Below are positions 42,050 through 50,270 of a DNA stretch of 64,000 bases, piece by piece. Every line of letters begins with the position of its first letter. The stretch's first letter is position 1. Origin of the DNA: VRUE01 sp040508545 (GTDB taxonomy: Bacteria > Actinomycetota > Thermoleophilia > Solirubrobacterales > 70-9); the NCBI GenBank assembly GCA_040508545.1, contig JBEVMR010000116.1, positions 1 to 64,000 of the forward strand. The letters run 5' to 3'. The notes below the pieces were generated by a model that saw only the letters and a list, made by a program, of their open reading frames with translations, ran no database searches and was not told the DNA's origin. The translations under genes and the position numbers were made by a program.

Positions 42050-42670
42050 ATGAAAACTCTCAAGACCCGATTTGCGCTTCCAACCGCGATGCTCGCCGTC
42101 CTGGCCGTGGGCCCTGGCGCTGTCGCGGCCAATGGCGCGGTGATCCCGCCGGGCAATTCCGCCGCGACGCAGTACACCGAGGCGTTCCCGACTCCAGGCG
42201 GCGACAAGAAGACCGACGAGGCTGCCCACCACCGCTCCCCCACCAAGGTTCTCGGCAACAGCAACACCCACAAGCTCCAGCAGCAGGGCCCAGATGGCCA
42301 GGCCGCCGCCGAAACCGCAGCGGCGACGGCGCCGGCGTCGGTAACGCCGGAAACGCCGGCCGCGCCGGCGACCGGGAGCCCAGATGACGATTCGGCCGGC
42401 GGCGGCGCCAGCGCCGGCTCTGGGAAAGGCAGCGGTGGCAACGGTCCAGCCGGACAGAATCGCCAACCGAAAGTGAGCCCAGACACCACCAGCGCCCAGC
42501 TGGTCGCAGTCGAGATCCCGGAGGGATCATCCGGGGCCGGCTCCGCGATAGAGCAGGCGACCGGGCTCTCGACCTCGGGCCAGTCGGGGATGCTGCTGCC
42601 GCTGGTGATCCTCGCAACCATCCTCTGGTCGCTCGCTTATCTCTGGCGACAGAGGCAACAGGTTGACTGA
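42050..42670 (+). CDS. Exported Ala/Gly/Pro-rich protein with C-terminal membrane anchor
   Basis: A 206-residue protein: signal peptide (about 1-27, ending GAVAANG), a disordered Ala/Thr/Pro/Gly-rich middle (Thr-Pro-Glu, Gly-Ser-Gly runs) and a C-terminal hydrophobic helix (MLLPLVILATILWSLAYLW) followed by a basic tail (RQRQQ). This is the layout of a cell-surface anchored protein, but there is no LPxTG sortase motif. ATG 42050 has TACGAC 7 bases upstream; the frame is open to 41957, which would overlap the divergent gene. The last 8 bases overlap the glycosidase gene, so the two products are probably made together. Function unknown. Confidence 0.72.
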   Translation: MKTLKTRFALPTAMLAVLAVGPGAVAANGAVIPPGNSAATQYTEAFPTPGGDKKTDEAAHHRSPTKVLGNSNTHKLQQQGPDGQAAAETAAATAPASVTPETPAAPATGSPDDDSAGGGASAGSGKGSGGNGPAGQNRQPKVSPDTTSAQLVAVEIPEGSSGAGSAIEQATGLSTSGQSGMLLPLVILATILWSLAYLWRQRQQVD

Positions 42671-44171
42671 CGTCGGCCCCGGCTCGGCGGCTGCAAGAGC
42701 CAACAACCGCAGCAGCACCACCGCCTGGGTGCTGCTCGCGCTGCTCGCCTCGTGCACCGGCCTGGCGCTGTGTGCCGCGCCCGCCGCAGCGGCGCCGGCG
42801 CCGCTGCAGACCGGCGTCTCCTACGTGCTGCCCAATGAGGAACCCGCCGTCGCGCTCGAACACGTCAAGCAGGCCGGAGCACAGCTCGCCCAGGCGCCGG
42901 TGCGCTGGTCGATCGTTGCGCCAGGCGACCGGCCGACTGCCTGGGAACCGGAAAACCCCGCCGACCGCAACTACGACTGGGAGGAAACGGATCGCTGGGT
43001 GCAGGCCGCGGTCGCCGCCGGTGTGACTCCGGTGCTGCAGATCCGCAGCGCACCCGCCTGGGCCCAGCGCTGTCCGCCAGAGAAGATCGACACCGGGGCC
43101 CCCTGCAATCCCGACCCCGCCGACCTCGCGGCCTTCGCCACCGCCGCCGCACGCCGCTACAGCGGCCAGTTCGGCGGCCTTCCGAGGGTCAAGTACTGGC
43201 AGGGCCTGAACGAGCCCAACCTGGTCCTCTTCTTCCAGCCCCAGTACAACGGCAAGAAGCCGGTCTCGCCGGGCCTCTACAGGGACCTGATCAACGCCTT
43301 CTATGCCGCGATCAAGGGCGTCGACCCCTCGAATCTCGTGATCGCGGCGGGCCTCGGCCCGATCGCGGTTCCCGGCTACACGGTCGGCCCGGAACGCTTC
43401 GCCCGGCTGCTGCTCTGCATGACCGGCGGCAAGCACCCGCGGCCGACGAAGGGCGACTGCGGAGGCGGGGTCAACTTCGACATCTTCGACATGCACCCGT
43501 ATACGTCCGGGGGACCGACCCACGAAGGCGGTCCCACCGAAGTCCAGATCGGCAGCCTCAGGAGGCTGACGAGATTGCTGGCGGCGGCGGATCGGGCAGG
43601 CAGGATCAACGGCGCATTCCGCCATACCCCCCTCTGGATCACCGAGTTCTCGTGGGACTCGAAGCCACCCGATCCGGGTGGCCTACCGATGAGGATCCTC
43701 ACTCGCTGGGCCGCGGAGGCAATGCACGAGGCGTGGAGTGCCGGGGTCCACACGTTCTTCTGGTTCAGCCTGCGCGACTCCCCGACCGGCAACGCACCGT
43801 TTGGCGAGACGCTGCAGTCCGGCCTCTACTTCCGTGGCCCCACCGTCGCCCAAGACCGTCCGAAGAAGGTCCTCGGCGTCTTCCGCTTTCCCTTCGTCGC
43901 CTATCCCGGCACGAAGGGCCTGAAGTTCTGGGGGCGCACGCCGAGCAGTGGCCCCGGCAGGGTCGTGATCCAGGCCCTGACGAAAGGGCGCTGGCACGAG
44001 GTCGCCGCCGCCCAAGCGAACGCGGTCGGGATATTCCGCGGCAGGGCCGCGACCCGGTACGGGCTGGACAAGCGCGGCAAGGTCCGCGCCCAGTTCGCCA
44101 AGCGGAGCTCGGTTCCCTTCGGGATGCGAAACATTCCGGATTTCCCGCAGCCGCCCTTCGGCGGCGAGTAG
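42663..44171 (+). CDS. Secreted TIM-barrel glycoside hydrolase (GH5/GH39-like)
   Basis: A 502-residue exported protein with a signal peptide (about 20-44) and a clan GH-A type barrel. The acid/base residue is likely E184 in GLNEPN, the nucleophile E328 in LWITEFSWDS; both are hallmark positions of GH5/GH39/GH10-type enzymes. Barrel strands ahead of them include LAQAPVRWSIV, TPVLQIRSAPAWAQ and VIAAGLGPI. A C-terminal beta domain (about 400-502) may bind carbohydrate. TTG 42663 overlaps the previous stop region by 8 bases. It probably trims or remodels the glycan made by the polymerase at 40020. Substrate unknown. Confidence 0.83.
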   Translation: MTDVGPGSAAARANNRSSTTAWVLLALLASCTGLALCAAPAAAAPAPLQTGVSYVLPNEEPAVALEHVKQAGAQLAQAPVRWSIVAPGDRPTAWEPENPADRNYDWEETDRWVQAAVAAGVTPVLQIRSAPAWAQRCPPEKIDTGAPCNPDPADLAAFATAAARRYSGQFGGLPRVKYWQGLNEPNLVLFFQPQYNGKKPVSPGLYRDLINAFYAAIKGVDPSNLVIAAGLGPIAVPGYTVGPERFARLLLCMTGGKHPRPTKGDCGGGVNFDIFDMHPYTSGGPTHEGGPTEVQIGSLRRLTRLLAAADRAGRINGAFRHTPLWITEFSWDSKPPDPGGLPMRILTRWAAEAMHEAWSAGVHTFFWFSLRDSPTGNAPFGETLQSGLYFRGPTVAQDRPKKVLGVFRFPFVAYPGTKGLKFWGRTPSSGPGRVVIQALTKGRWHEVAAAQANAVGIFRGRAATRYGLDKRGKVRAQFAKRSSVPFGMRNIPDFPQPPFGGE

Positions 44172-44193
44172 CCGAGCGCCCCATCCCTTCAGA

Positions 44194-44199
44194 TAGGGT
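44194..44199 (+). promoter_or_regulatory. Putative -10 box of the sucCD operon (TAGGGT)
   Basis: TAGGGT ends 11 bases before ATG 44211, so the leader would be only a few bases long. Confidence 0.35.
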
Positions 44200-44210
44200 T
44201 CCGCGCCGCA

Positions 44211-45428
44211 ATGCGCTTCTACGAGTACGAGGCACGCAAGATCGTCGAGCTGGCGGGGATTCCCGTCACTAAGTACGGCTTCTGCAAAACGGCCGACGAG
44301 GCACGCAAGGCCGCCGAGGAGATCGGCGGTCCGACCGTGATCAAGTCGCAGGTGCTGAGCGGCGGACGGATGAAGGCCGGCGGGGTCAAGTTCGCCGACA
44401 CGCCCGATGAGGCCGCAGAGCACGCCGAGGCGATCCTGCAGCTGGAGATCAACGGCCACATGCCGCGCGGCGTCCTCGTCGACCCCAAAGCCGAGGTCAA
44501 GCAGGAGTACTACGCAAGCGTCGTCTGGGACGGCACCGCGAAGCGGCCGCTGATGCTGTTCAGCGACATGGGCGGGATCGACATCGAGGAGGTCGCCGAG
44601 ACCCACCCCGACCACGTCGGCCGCGGCCACCTCTCCAATCTCCTGCCGATCGCCGACTTCGAGGCCAAGCAGGCGGTCGCCGCGACCGGCGTCACCGGCT
44701 CGCAGCTGAACCGGGCGACGCCGATCCTGGCCAAGCTCGCCCGGCTCTTCCGCGACTACGACATGACCCTGGCCGAGATCAATCCGCTGGTCGAGCTGAC
44801 CGACGGCAGCTTCGTCGCCCTCGACGCCCACATGGAGATGGAGAACGAGGCGGTCGGGCGGCAGAAGGCGCTGCTGCGCAAGCACCTGGAAATCGCCGAG
44901 GAGGACACGCGCGAGACTTACGAGCCCTCCGATTTCGAGCGCAACGTCGCCGCGATCGACGCCGCCGACCATCGCGGCGTGATCCAGGGCAAGGACCACG
45001 GCTTCGAGGGCAACCTCGGCCTCGTGATCGGCGCCGGCGGCGGCTCGCTGACCCTGACCGATGCGGTCCGCAGCCAGGGCGGCAAGCCGGCCAACTACTC
45101 CGAGATCGGCGGCAACCCCTCGGTCGCCAAGGCCTGCGGTCTGGCCAAGGAGGTGCTGGAGAAGGACGGCGTCGAGAAGATCGCCGTGATGATGTCGATC
45201 GTCTCCAACACCCGCGTCGACATCGTCGCCCGCGGCGTGATCAAGGCCTGCCTCGAGCTCGGCAAGGACCCCGGCGAGACGATCGCGATCTTCCGCATCC
45301 CCGGCGCCTGGGAGGACGAGGGCTTCAAGATCCTCGATCGCTACGGCGTCGAGTACTGCGACCGCTCGGTCTCGATGTGGGAGGCGGCGGGACGCGCCGT
45401 TTCGAAGATCCAGGGAGCGCCTGCCTGA
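44211..45428 (+). CDS. sucC: Succinyl-CoA ligase (ADP/GDP-forming) beta subunit
   Basis: A 405-residue ATP-grasp subunit of succinyl-CoA synthetase, which interconverts succinyl-CoA and succinate with nucleotide phosphorylation. Features: MRFYEYEARKIVELAGIPVTKYGF start, VIKSQVLSGGRMKAGGVKFADT (nucleotide-binding ATP-grasp), MTLAEINPLVELTDGSFVALDAHM, and the C-terminal ligase domain GLVIGAGGGSLTLTDAV and GGNPSVAKACGLAKEVL. It is slightly divergent from textbook SucC (the GAGGRGKAGGVK loop reads LSGGRMKAGGVK), typical of actinobacterial and archaeal-like forms. Stop and sucD start share one base, so translation is coupled. Confidence 0.93.
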   Translation: MRFYEYEARKIVELAGIPVTKYGFCKTADEARKAAEEIGGPTVIKSQVLSGGRMKAGGVKFADTPDEAAEHAEAILQLEINGHMPRGVLVDPKAEVKQEYYASVVWDGTAKRPLMLFSDMGGIDIEEVAETHPDHVGRGHLSNLLPIADFEAKQAVAATGVTGSQLNRATPILAKLARLFRDYDMTLAEINPLVELTDGSFVALDAHMEMENEAVGRQKALLRKHLEIAEEDTRETYEPSDFERNVAAIDAADHRGVIQGKDHGFEGNLGLVIGAGGGSLTLTDAVRSQGGKPANYSEIGGNPSVAKACGLAKEVLEKDGVEKIAVMMSIVSNTRVDIVARGVIKACLELGKDPGETIAIFRIPGAWEDEGFKILDRYGVEYCDRSVSMWEAAGRAVSKIQGAPA

Positions 45429-46345
45429 TGTCGATCCTGCTGAACAAGGAGACGACCTTCATCGTCCAGGGGATCACCGGGCGCGAGGCGGTCAACCTGA
45501 CCAAGGAGTGCCTCGACTACGGCTCCAAGGTCGTCGGCGGCGTCACCCCTGGCCGCAAGGGTCGCGAGGTCCACGGCGTGCCGGTCTTCGACACCGTCGC
45601 CCAGGCGGTCGAGCACTACGGCAGCCCGATCGACGGCTCGGTCGTCACCGTCCCCCCCGCCTTCACCAAGGACGCGGTGCTGGAGGCGATCGAGAACGGG
45701 ATCAAGCTGATCGTGATCGTCACCGAGCGCATCCCGCGCCGCGACGTCGCCCAGATGGTCGAGCTCGCCGACATGCGCGGAGCACGGATCATCGGCCCCA
45801 ACTGCCTCGGCCTGATCGTGCCCGAGGTCTGCAAGATGGGCGGCATCGGCGGCCCGGCGAAAGACGCCGCCAAGGCCTACGCCCCCGGCCCGGTCGGAGT
45901 GATGAGCCGCTCGGGCGGGATGACCACCGAGATCTCCTCCTCACTAACCCAGGCCGGCCTCGGCGTCTCGACCGCCGTCTCGATCGGCGGCGACGCGATC
46001 ATCGGCTCCACCTACGCCGAGCTGATGCCCTACTTCGAGGCCGACGAGCAGACCCAGGCGATCGTCATCTACACCGAGCCCGGCGGTCGCATGGAGGCGC
46101 AGCTCTCCGAGTGGGTCAGGGAGAACGACTCACGCCTGCCGATCGTCGCCTTCATGGCGGGCAAGTTCATGGACGACGATGAGATGAAGGGGATGAGCTT
46201 CGGCCACGCGGGAACTATTGTCGAGGGCGTGGAGGACACGGCGACCGAGAAGATCGCCCGCCTCGAAGCCGCCGGCATCCGCGTCGTCGAGCGGATCGAC
46301 GAGATCCCCGACGCGGTCAAGCAGAAGCTTGGGGTCGCAGCCTGA
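45428..46345 (+). CDS. sucD: Succinyl-CoA ligase alpha subunit
   Basis: A 305-residue CoA-binding subunit. Rossmann start MSILLNKETTFIVQGITGREAVNLTKECLDYGSKVVGGVTPGRKG, then PPAFTKDAVLEAIENGIKLIVIVTERIPRRD, RIIGPNCLGLI, VGVMSRSGGMTTEISSSLTQAGLGVSTAVSIGGD and FGHAGTIVEG, where the His is the phosphorylated catalytic residue (usually GHAGAI, here GHAGTI). ATG 45428 reuses the last base of the sucC stop. Its own stop shares one base with the ferredoxin-like gene, placing all three in one coupled unit. Confidence 0.95.
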   Translation: MSILLNKETTFIVQGITGREAVNLTKECLDYGSKVVGGVTPGRKGREVHGVPVFDTVAQAVEHYGSPIDGSVVTVPPAFTKDAVLEAIENGIKLIVIVTERIPRRDVAQMVELADMRGARIIGPNCLGLIVPEVCKMGGIGGPAKDAAKAYAPGPVGVMSRSGGMTTEISSSLTQAGLGVSTAVSIGGDAIIGSTYAELMPYFEADEQTQAIVIYTEPGGRMEAQLSEWVRENDSRLPIVAFMAGKFMDDDEMKGMSFGHAGTIVEGVEDTATEKIARLEAAGIRVVERIDEIPDAVKQKLGVAA

Positions 46346-46578
46346 TGGCCGAGACGCTCCACAAGGTCTTCATCGACGTCGAGGTCGACGCCTCGGTCGC
46401 CGGCGACGCCGAGCTGGCCAAGAAGCTGGAAGAAGTCTGCCCCGTCGACATCTTCGCCGCGAGCGACGCCGGCGTCGAGGTCGTCACCAAGAATCTCGAC
46501 GAGTGCGTTCTCTGCAACCTCTGCGTCGACGCGGCGCCCGACGGCGCGGTTCGCGTCGTCAAGCTCTACGAGAGCTGA
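46345..46578 (+). CDS. Small 4Fe-4S ferredoxin-like protein coupled to sucCD
   Basis: A 77-residue protein with four cysteines arranged as C32-P near the middle and C54-x-x-C57-x-x-C60. This is enough for one [4Fe-4S] cluster; the second CP expected in a two-cluster ferredoxin is absent (AAPDGA stands there). The pattern resembles FixX-like or oxidoreductase-delta-like ferredoxins (EVCPVDIF plus CVLCNLC). Its ATG reuses the last base of the sucD stop, so stoichiometric production with succinyl-CoA ligase is likely. It may serve 2-oxoglutarate:ferredoxin oxidoreductase or an electron-transfer flavoprotein; no such genes are in the window. Confidence 0.82.
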   Translation: MAETLHKVFIDVEVDASVAGDAELAKKLEEVCPVDIFAASDAGVEVVTKNLDECVLCNLCVDAAPDGAVRVVKLYES

Positions 46579-46660
46579 GCCCCCGCCCGGGCGGATCCAG
46601 GATCAGGGTGATCAACGTCACGGTCGGGCGAGCGACCGCGGTCGAGGCTTGCGACTTGCA

Positions 46661-48790
46661 TTGACCCGGCTCGCAGACCTGACCTGGAAGCACCCGAAGC
46701 TCGTCCTCGCGGCGGTCGGCGTCTTCACCATCCTCGCCTTCGTCCTCAGCAAAGACGTCCAGCAGCACCTCAAGGCGGCGGGCTTCAGCGATCCGGCCAG
46801 CGAGAGCAGCCGAGCGCAGGAGCTGCTGATCGCAAAGACCGGCAGCGACGCGATGCCGGGGATCGTGGTGCGGATCACTCCGCCGGACGGCGCCAAGCGC
46901 CTGCCGCTCCGCTCGCCGGCGCTCGCCAGGGAAACGAAGCGCCTCGGCGCCCAACTGCTCAGGATCGATGGAATCGCCCGAGTCGAAGACCCGCTCGCCG
47001 GCGGCTCGCCTCAGCTGATCGCCACCGATCGGAGCTCGCTGCTGCTCAACGCCTACTTCTCCAGCAGCGACGCGGAGGTTCTCACCAGCGCCGCTGACGA
47101 AGCAACGCAGCAGCTCGACTCGACCCGCTTCGGGGTAACCGTCGGCGGCATCGCCGCCGGGTTCAACGAGACCAGCGACACGCTCGAGAAGGACCTCGTC
47201 CGGGCCGAGCTGATCGCCTTCCCGCTGCTGGCCCTGCTCCTGCTGATCGTCTTCCGCGGCGTCGTCGCCGCGTCGATCCCGCTGCTCGTCGGGATGGTCT
47301 CGATCGCGGGCACCTTCCTCGCTCTGTTGGTGATGTCGGAGTTCGTCGACACCTCCGTCTTCGCCCTCAACATCACCACCGCTATGGGGCTTGGGCTAGC
47401 GGTCGACTACGGCCTGCTGCTGGTCAGCCGGTACCGCGAGGAGCTCGAGCGCGACGGCCCGACCCGGGAGTCGCACCGCCGCTTGGTCGAGTCCGCAGGG
47501 CGCACCGTGATCTTCTCCGGCCTTACCGTGGCTGCCGCGATGGCGGCGCTGACGCTGTTGCCCCAGCGCTTCCTCTACTCGCTCGGCGCCGGTGGCGCGT
47601 TCGTCTCACTCTTCGCTGCGCTTGGCGCGCTGCTGGTCGTGCCCGCGCTGCTGGCGCTGCTGGGCGAGCGGGTCAACGCCCTCTCGTTGCGCCGCGGTCC
47701 CACCCTCTCGGACGAATCCGGCGGCTGGTACCGGCTCGCCCGCGGGGTCATGCGCCGCCCGGTCGTGGTTGCGCTGTCCACCTCGTCGCTCCTGCTGCTG
47801 CTCGCCGTGCCGGTACTGGGCGTCAACCTGACCGTCCCCGGCACCGACACGATGCCCGTGGGAAAACCGTCGCGCGACGTGGTGGTGACGATCGACCAGG
47901 ACTACCCGACCACGCTCGGCACCCCGGTACCAGTCGCCGTCGACGGACAGGCGAGCAGAGCACAGTTGGCGCGACTCTCGAGGCGGATCGCCGCTATCGA
48001 CGACGTCTCCTACCCGGTTCCATTTCGTCGTGTCGCCCCCGACCTGGCAGTCGCCAACTTCGGCCTGAGCGGAAGCTCGGACAACGCGCTCAACGGCGAA
48101 GCGCAGGACGCCATCCGCTCGATTCGAGCCCTCGAGGGCCCGGCGCCCCTGCTGGTCTCCGGCTACACCGCCGAATTCCTCGACCTGAAGACAAGCCTCG
48201 GCGACAACCTCCCCCTCGTCATCGCGGTGATCACGCTGACCACCCTGCTCCTGCTGTTCATGCTGACCGGGTCGGTGGTGCTGCCGCTGAAGACGCTGGT
48301 GATGAACCTGCTGACGCTCGCCGGCACCCTCGGCGTGATCGTCGCGGCCTTCCAGTGGGGCCTGCTCGACGGTCCGCTCGGCTACGACGGCCCCGAGGGG
48401 ATGGAGACCTCGACCCTGGTGCTGATGTTCGCGGTCATCTTCGGCCTCTCCACCGACTACGCCGTCCTCGTCCTCGCCCGGATCAAGGAGCTGCACGACT
48501 CCGGCCTGCCCAACGAAGAGGCGGTGGCCCGTGGCATCGCCCGCACCGGCAGGGTGATCTCGGCCGCCGGAATCTGCCTCGCCGCCGTCTTCCTCGCCTT
48601 CACCACCAGCTCGATCTTCTTCATGAAGGAGGCCGGCCTCGGCTACGCCGCCGCAGTGCTGATCGACACGACGCTGGTCCGGGCCCTGCTCGTCCCCGCC
48701 CTGATGCGGCTCTTCGGCGACTGGAACTGGTGGGCGCCGGCGCCGCTGCGCCGCTTCCAGCAGCGCTACGGGTTCTCCGAGGTCGCCTAG
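46661..48790 (+). CDS. MMPL/RND-family transporter
   Basis: A 709-residue RND-type membrane transporter of the MmpL class (lipid or hydrophobic compound export). Twelve predicted helices in two halves, each following a large extracytoplasmic loop; first half ends with GLGLAVDYGLLLVSRYREEL and the second with FGLSTDYAVLVLARIKEL, the conserved G-x-x-x-D-Y motif with the proton-relay Asp-Tyr pair. I start at TTG 46661 because the sequence from there (LTRLADLTWKHPKLVLAAV) aligns base for base with the start of the paralog at 55925 (MNRIANLTWKHPKLVLAAV). A TTG at 46649 is the alternative. It precedes the lipid oxidation operon. Confidence 0.9.
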   Translation: MTRLADLTWKHPKLVLAAVGVFTILAFVLSKDVQQHLKAAGFSDPASESSRAQELLIAKTGSDAMPGIVVRITPPDGAKRLPLRSPALARETKRLGAQLLRIDGIARVEDPLAGGSPQLIATDRSSLLLNAYFSSSDAEVLTSAADEATQQLDSTRFGVTVGGIAAGFNETSDTLEKDLVRAELIAFPLLALLLLIVFRGVVAASIPLLVGMVSIAGTFLALLVMSEFVDTSVFALNITTAMGLGLAVDYGLLLVSRYREELERDGPTRESHRRLVESAGRTVIFSGLTVAAAMAALTLLPQRFLYSLGAGGAFVSLFAALGALLVVPALLALLGERVNALSLRRGPTLSDESGGWYRLARGVMRRPVVVALSTSSLLLLLAVPVLGVNLTVPGTDTMPVGKPSRDVVVTIDQDYPTTLGTPVPVAVDGQASRAQLARLSRRIAAIDDVSYPVPFRRVAPDLAVANFGLSGSSDNALNGEAQDAIRSIRALEGPAPLLVSGYTAEFLDLKTSLGDNLPLVIAVITLTTLLLLFMLTGSVVLPLKTLVMNLLTLAGTLGVIVAAFQWGLLDGPLGYDGPEGMETSTLVLMFAVIFGLSTDYAVLVLARIKELHDSGLPNEEAVARGIARTGRVISAAGICLAAVFLAFTTSSIFFMKEAGLGYAAAVLIDTTLVRALLVPALMRLFGDWNWWAPAPLRRFQQRYGFSEVA

Positions 48791-48855
48791 CTCTCACCAT
48801 TGCCGCGCCGGGTGCTTGTCGCCCGGGCAAGTGTGCGACCGATCACGTTGACCTG

Positions 48856-48871
48856 GACATCGATCGATGTC
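48856..48871. promoter_or_regulatory. Palindromic operator 1
   Basis: GACATCGATCGATGTC, a perfect 16-bp palindrome overlapping the -35 box. Confidence 0.6.
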
Positions 48872-48882
48872 TCGGTTACGTT

Positions 48883-48898
48883 TACATCGATCCATGTA
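48883..48898. promoter_or_regulatory. Palindromic operator 2
   Basis: TACATCGATCCATGTA, the same site with one central mismatch, starting just after the -10 box; centre 27 bp from operator 1. The pair suggests repression by a TetR-like dimer that is not encoded in the window. Confidence 0.6.
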
Positions 48899-48974
48899 GC
48901 GGGTAAACGGCGGCGGGAGGCTTTTGCGGCCCCTGCACGTCCCTGTATCGCACTCCAATCGAAAGGCATCGACG

Positions 48975-50270
48975 TTGACTGAGAGTCCCCGTCGGGTCGC
49001 CATCGTCGGCGGCAACCGAATCCCCTTTGCGCGCTCCAACTCGGTCTACTCGCGCGCGTCCAACCAGGACATGCTCACCGCCGCGCTCGACGGCCTGGTC
49101 GAGCGCTACTCGCTCGGCGGCGAGACGATCGGCGAGGTCGCCGGCGGCGCCGTGCTCAAGCACTCGCGCGACCGCGACCTGACCCGCGAGAGCGTGCTCG
49201 GCACCCGCCTCGCCCCCGAGACGCCCGCCTACGACGTACAGCAGGCCTGCGGCACCGGCCTCGAGACGGCGATCCTGGTCGCCAACAAGATCGCCCTCGG
49301 CCAGATCGACTCCGGCATCGCCTGCGGCGCCGACACCACCTCCGACGCGCCGATCGGCGTCAACGAGGGCCTGCGTGAGGTGCTGCTCGACGCCAACCGC
49401 GAGAAGTCGACGACGGGCCGGCTCAAGCAGCTGACCCGGCTGCGCCCCGGCCACGTCGTGCCCTCGATCCCGCGCAACGAGGAGCCGCGCACCGGCCTCT
49501 CGATGGGCGAGCACTGCGCCGTGATGGCGGCCGAGTGGGGCGTCGGGCGCGAGGAGCAGGACGAGCTCACGGTACGCAGCCACCACAGCCTCGCCGCCGC
49601 CTACGAGCGCGGCTTCATGGACGACCTCGTCAATCCGTATCTCGGGCTCGAGCGCGACCAGAACCTGCGCCCGGACTCCTCGACCGAGAAGCTGGCCAAG
49701 CTCGGCCCGGTCTTCGGCGGCGAGGCCGGCACGATGACCGCCGCCAACTCGACCCCGCTCTCAGACGGCGCTTCGGCCGTGCTGCTGGCAAGCGAGGAGT
49801 GGGCGAAGGAACGCGAGCTGCCGATCCTCGCCTACTTCGTCGATGGTCAGACCGCGGCGATCGACCACGTCCACAAGCGCGAGGGGCTGCTGATGGCGCC
49901 GGCCTACGCGATGCCTCGCATGCTCGACCGCAACGGCCTCAGCCTGCAGGACTTCGACCTCTACGAGATCCACGAGGCCTTCGCCGCCCAGGTGCTCTGC
50001 ACTCTGCGTGCCTGGGAGGACGAGCGCTTCTGCCGCGACCGGCTCGGCCGCGAGAAGCCGCTCGGGGCAATCTCCCGCGAGCGGCTCAACGTCAACGGCG
50101 GCTCGCTCGCCGCTGGCCATCCCTTTGCCGCCACCGGCGGCCGCATCGTCGCCTCGCTGGCCAAGGAGCTGCACGAGCGCGGCTCCGGTCGTGGCGTGAT
50201 CAGCATCTGCGCGGCCGCCGGCCAGGGTGTCGTCGCGATCCTAGAAGCCCCCGGAAAGGACGGAAAATGA
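48975..50270 (+). CDS. Acetyl-CoA acetyltransferase (FadA2-type thiolase)
   Basis: A 431-residue thiolase. Nucleophile Cys in VQQACGTGLETAI, then MTAANSTPLSDGASAVLL, EIHEAFAAQVL (catalytic His) and NVNGGSLAAGHPFAATGGRI with ISICAAAGQG (the acid/base Cys region, here C-A-A-A-G-Q-G). Size and the long mid-region fit FadA2/FadI-like thiolases in beta-oxidation. TTG 48975 has GAAAGG 8 bases upstream; a longer frame from 48924 would run through the operator region and is rejected. First gene of a five-gene operon whose order thiolase-FabG4-HtdX-acyl-CoA dehydrogenase resembles the Mycobacterium tuberculosis fadA2-fabG4-htdX-fadE5 set. Confidence 0.9.
   Translation: MTESPRRVAIVGGNRIPFARSNSVYSRASNQDMLTAALDGLVERYSLGGETIGEVAGGAVLKHSRDRDLTRESVLGTRLAPETPAYDVQQACGTGLETAILVANKIALGQIDSGIACGADTTSDAPIGVNEGLREVLLDANREKSTTGRLKQLTRLRPGHVVPSIPRNEEPRTGLSMGEHCAVMAAEWGVGREEQDELTVRSHHSLAAAYERGFMDDLVNPYLGLERDQNLRPDSSTEKLAKLGPVFGGEAGTMTAANSTPLSDGASAVLLASEEWAKERELPILAYFVDGQTAAIDHVHKREGLLMAPAYAMPRMLDRNGLSLQDFDLYEIHEAFAAQVLCTLRAWEDERFCRDRLGREKPLGAISRERLNVNGGSLAAGHPFAATGGRIVASLAKELHERGSGRGVISICAAAGQGVVAILEAPGKDGK

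Larger units (their letters stand above)
48791..48974 (+). promoter_or_regulatory. Promoter region of the thiolase/FabG4/MaoC/dehydrogenase operon
   Basis: After a weak stem-loop that may end the MMPL transcript (48800-48830), a promoter is visible: TGGACA (48854-48859), 17-base spacer, TACGTT (48877-48882). Two palindromes overlap it. GAAAGG precedes TTG 48975 by 8 bases. Confidence 0.55.

Noticed and set aside
46583..46594. CCGCCCGGGCGG palindrome after the ferredoxin gene as an operator
   Set aside because: Short GC-only palindromes are expected by chance at this base composition; at most a weak terminator stem.
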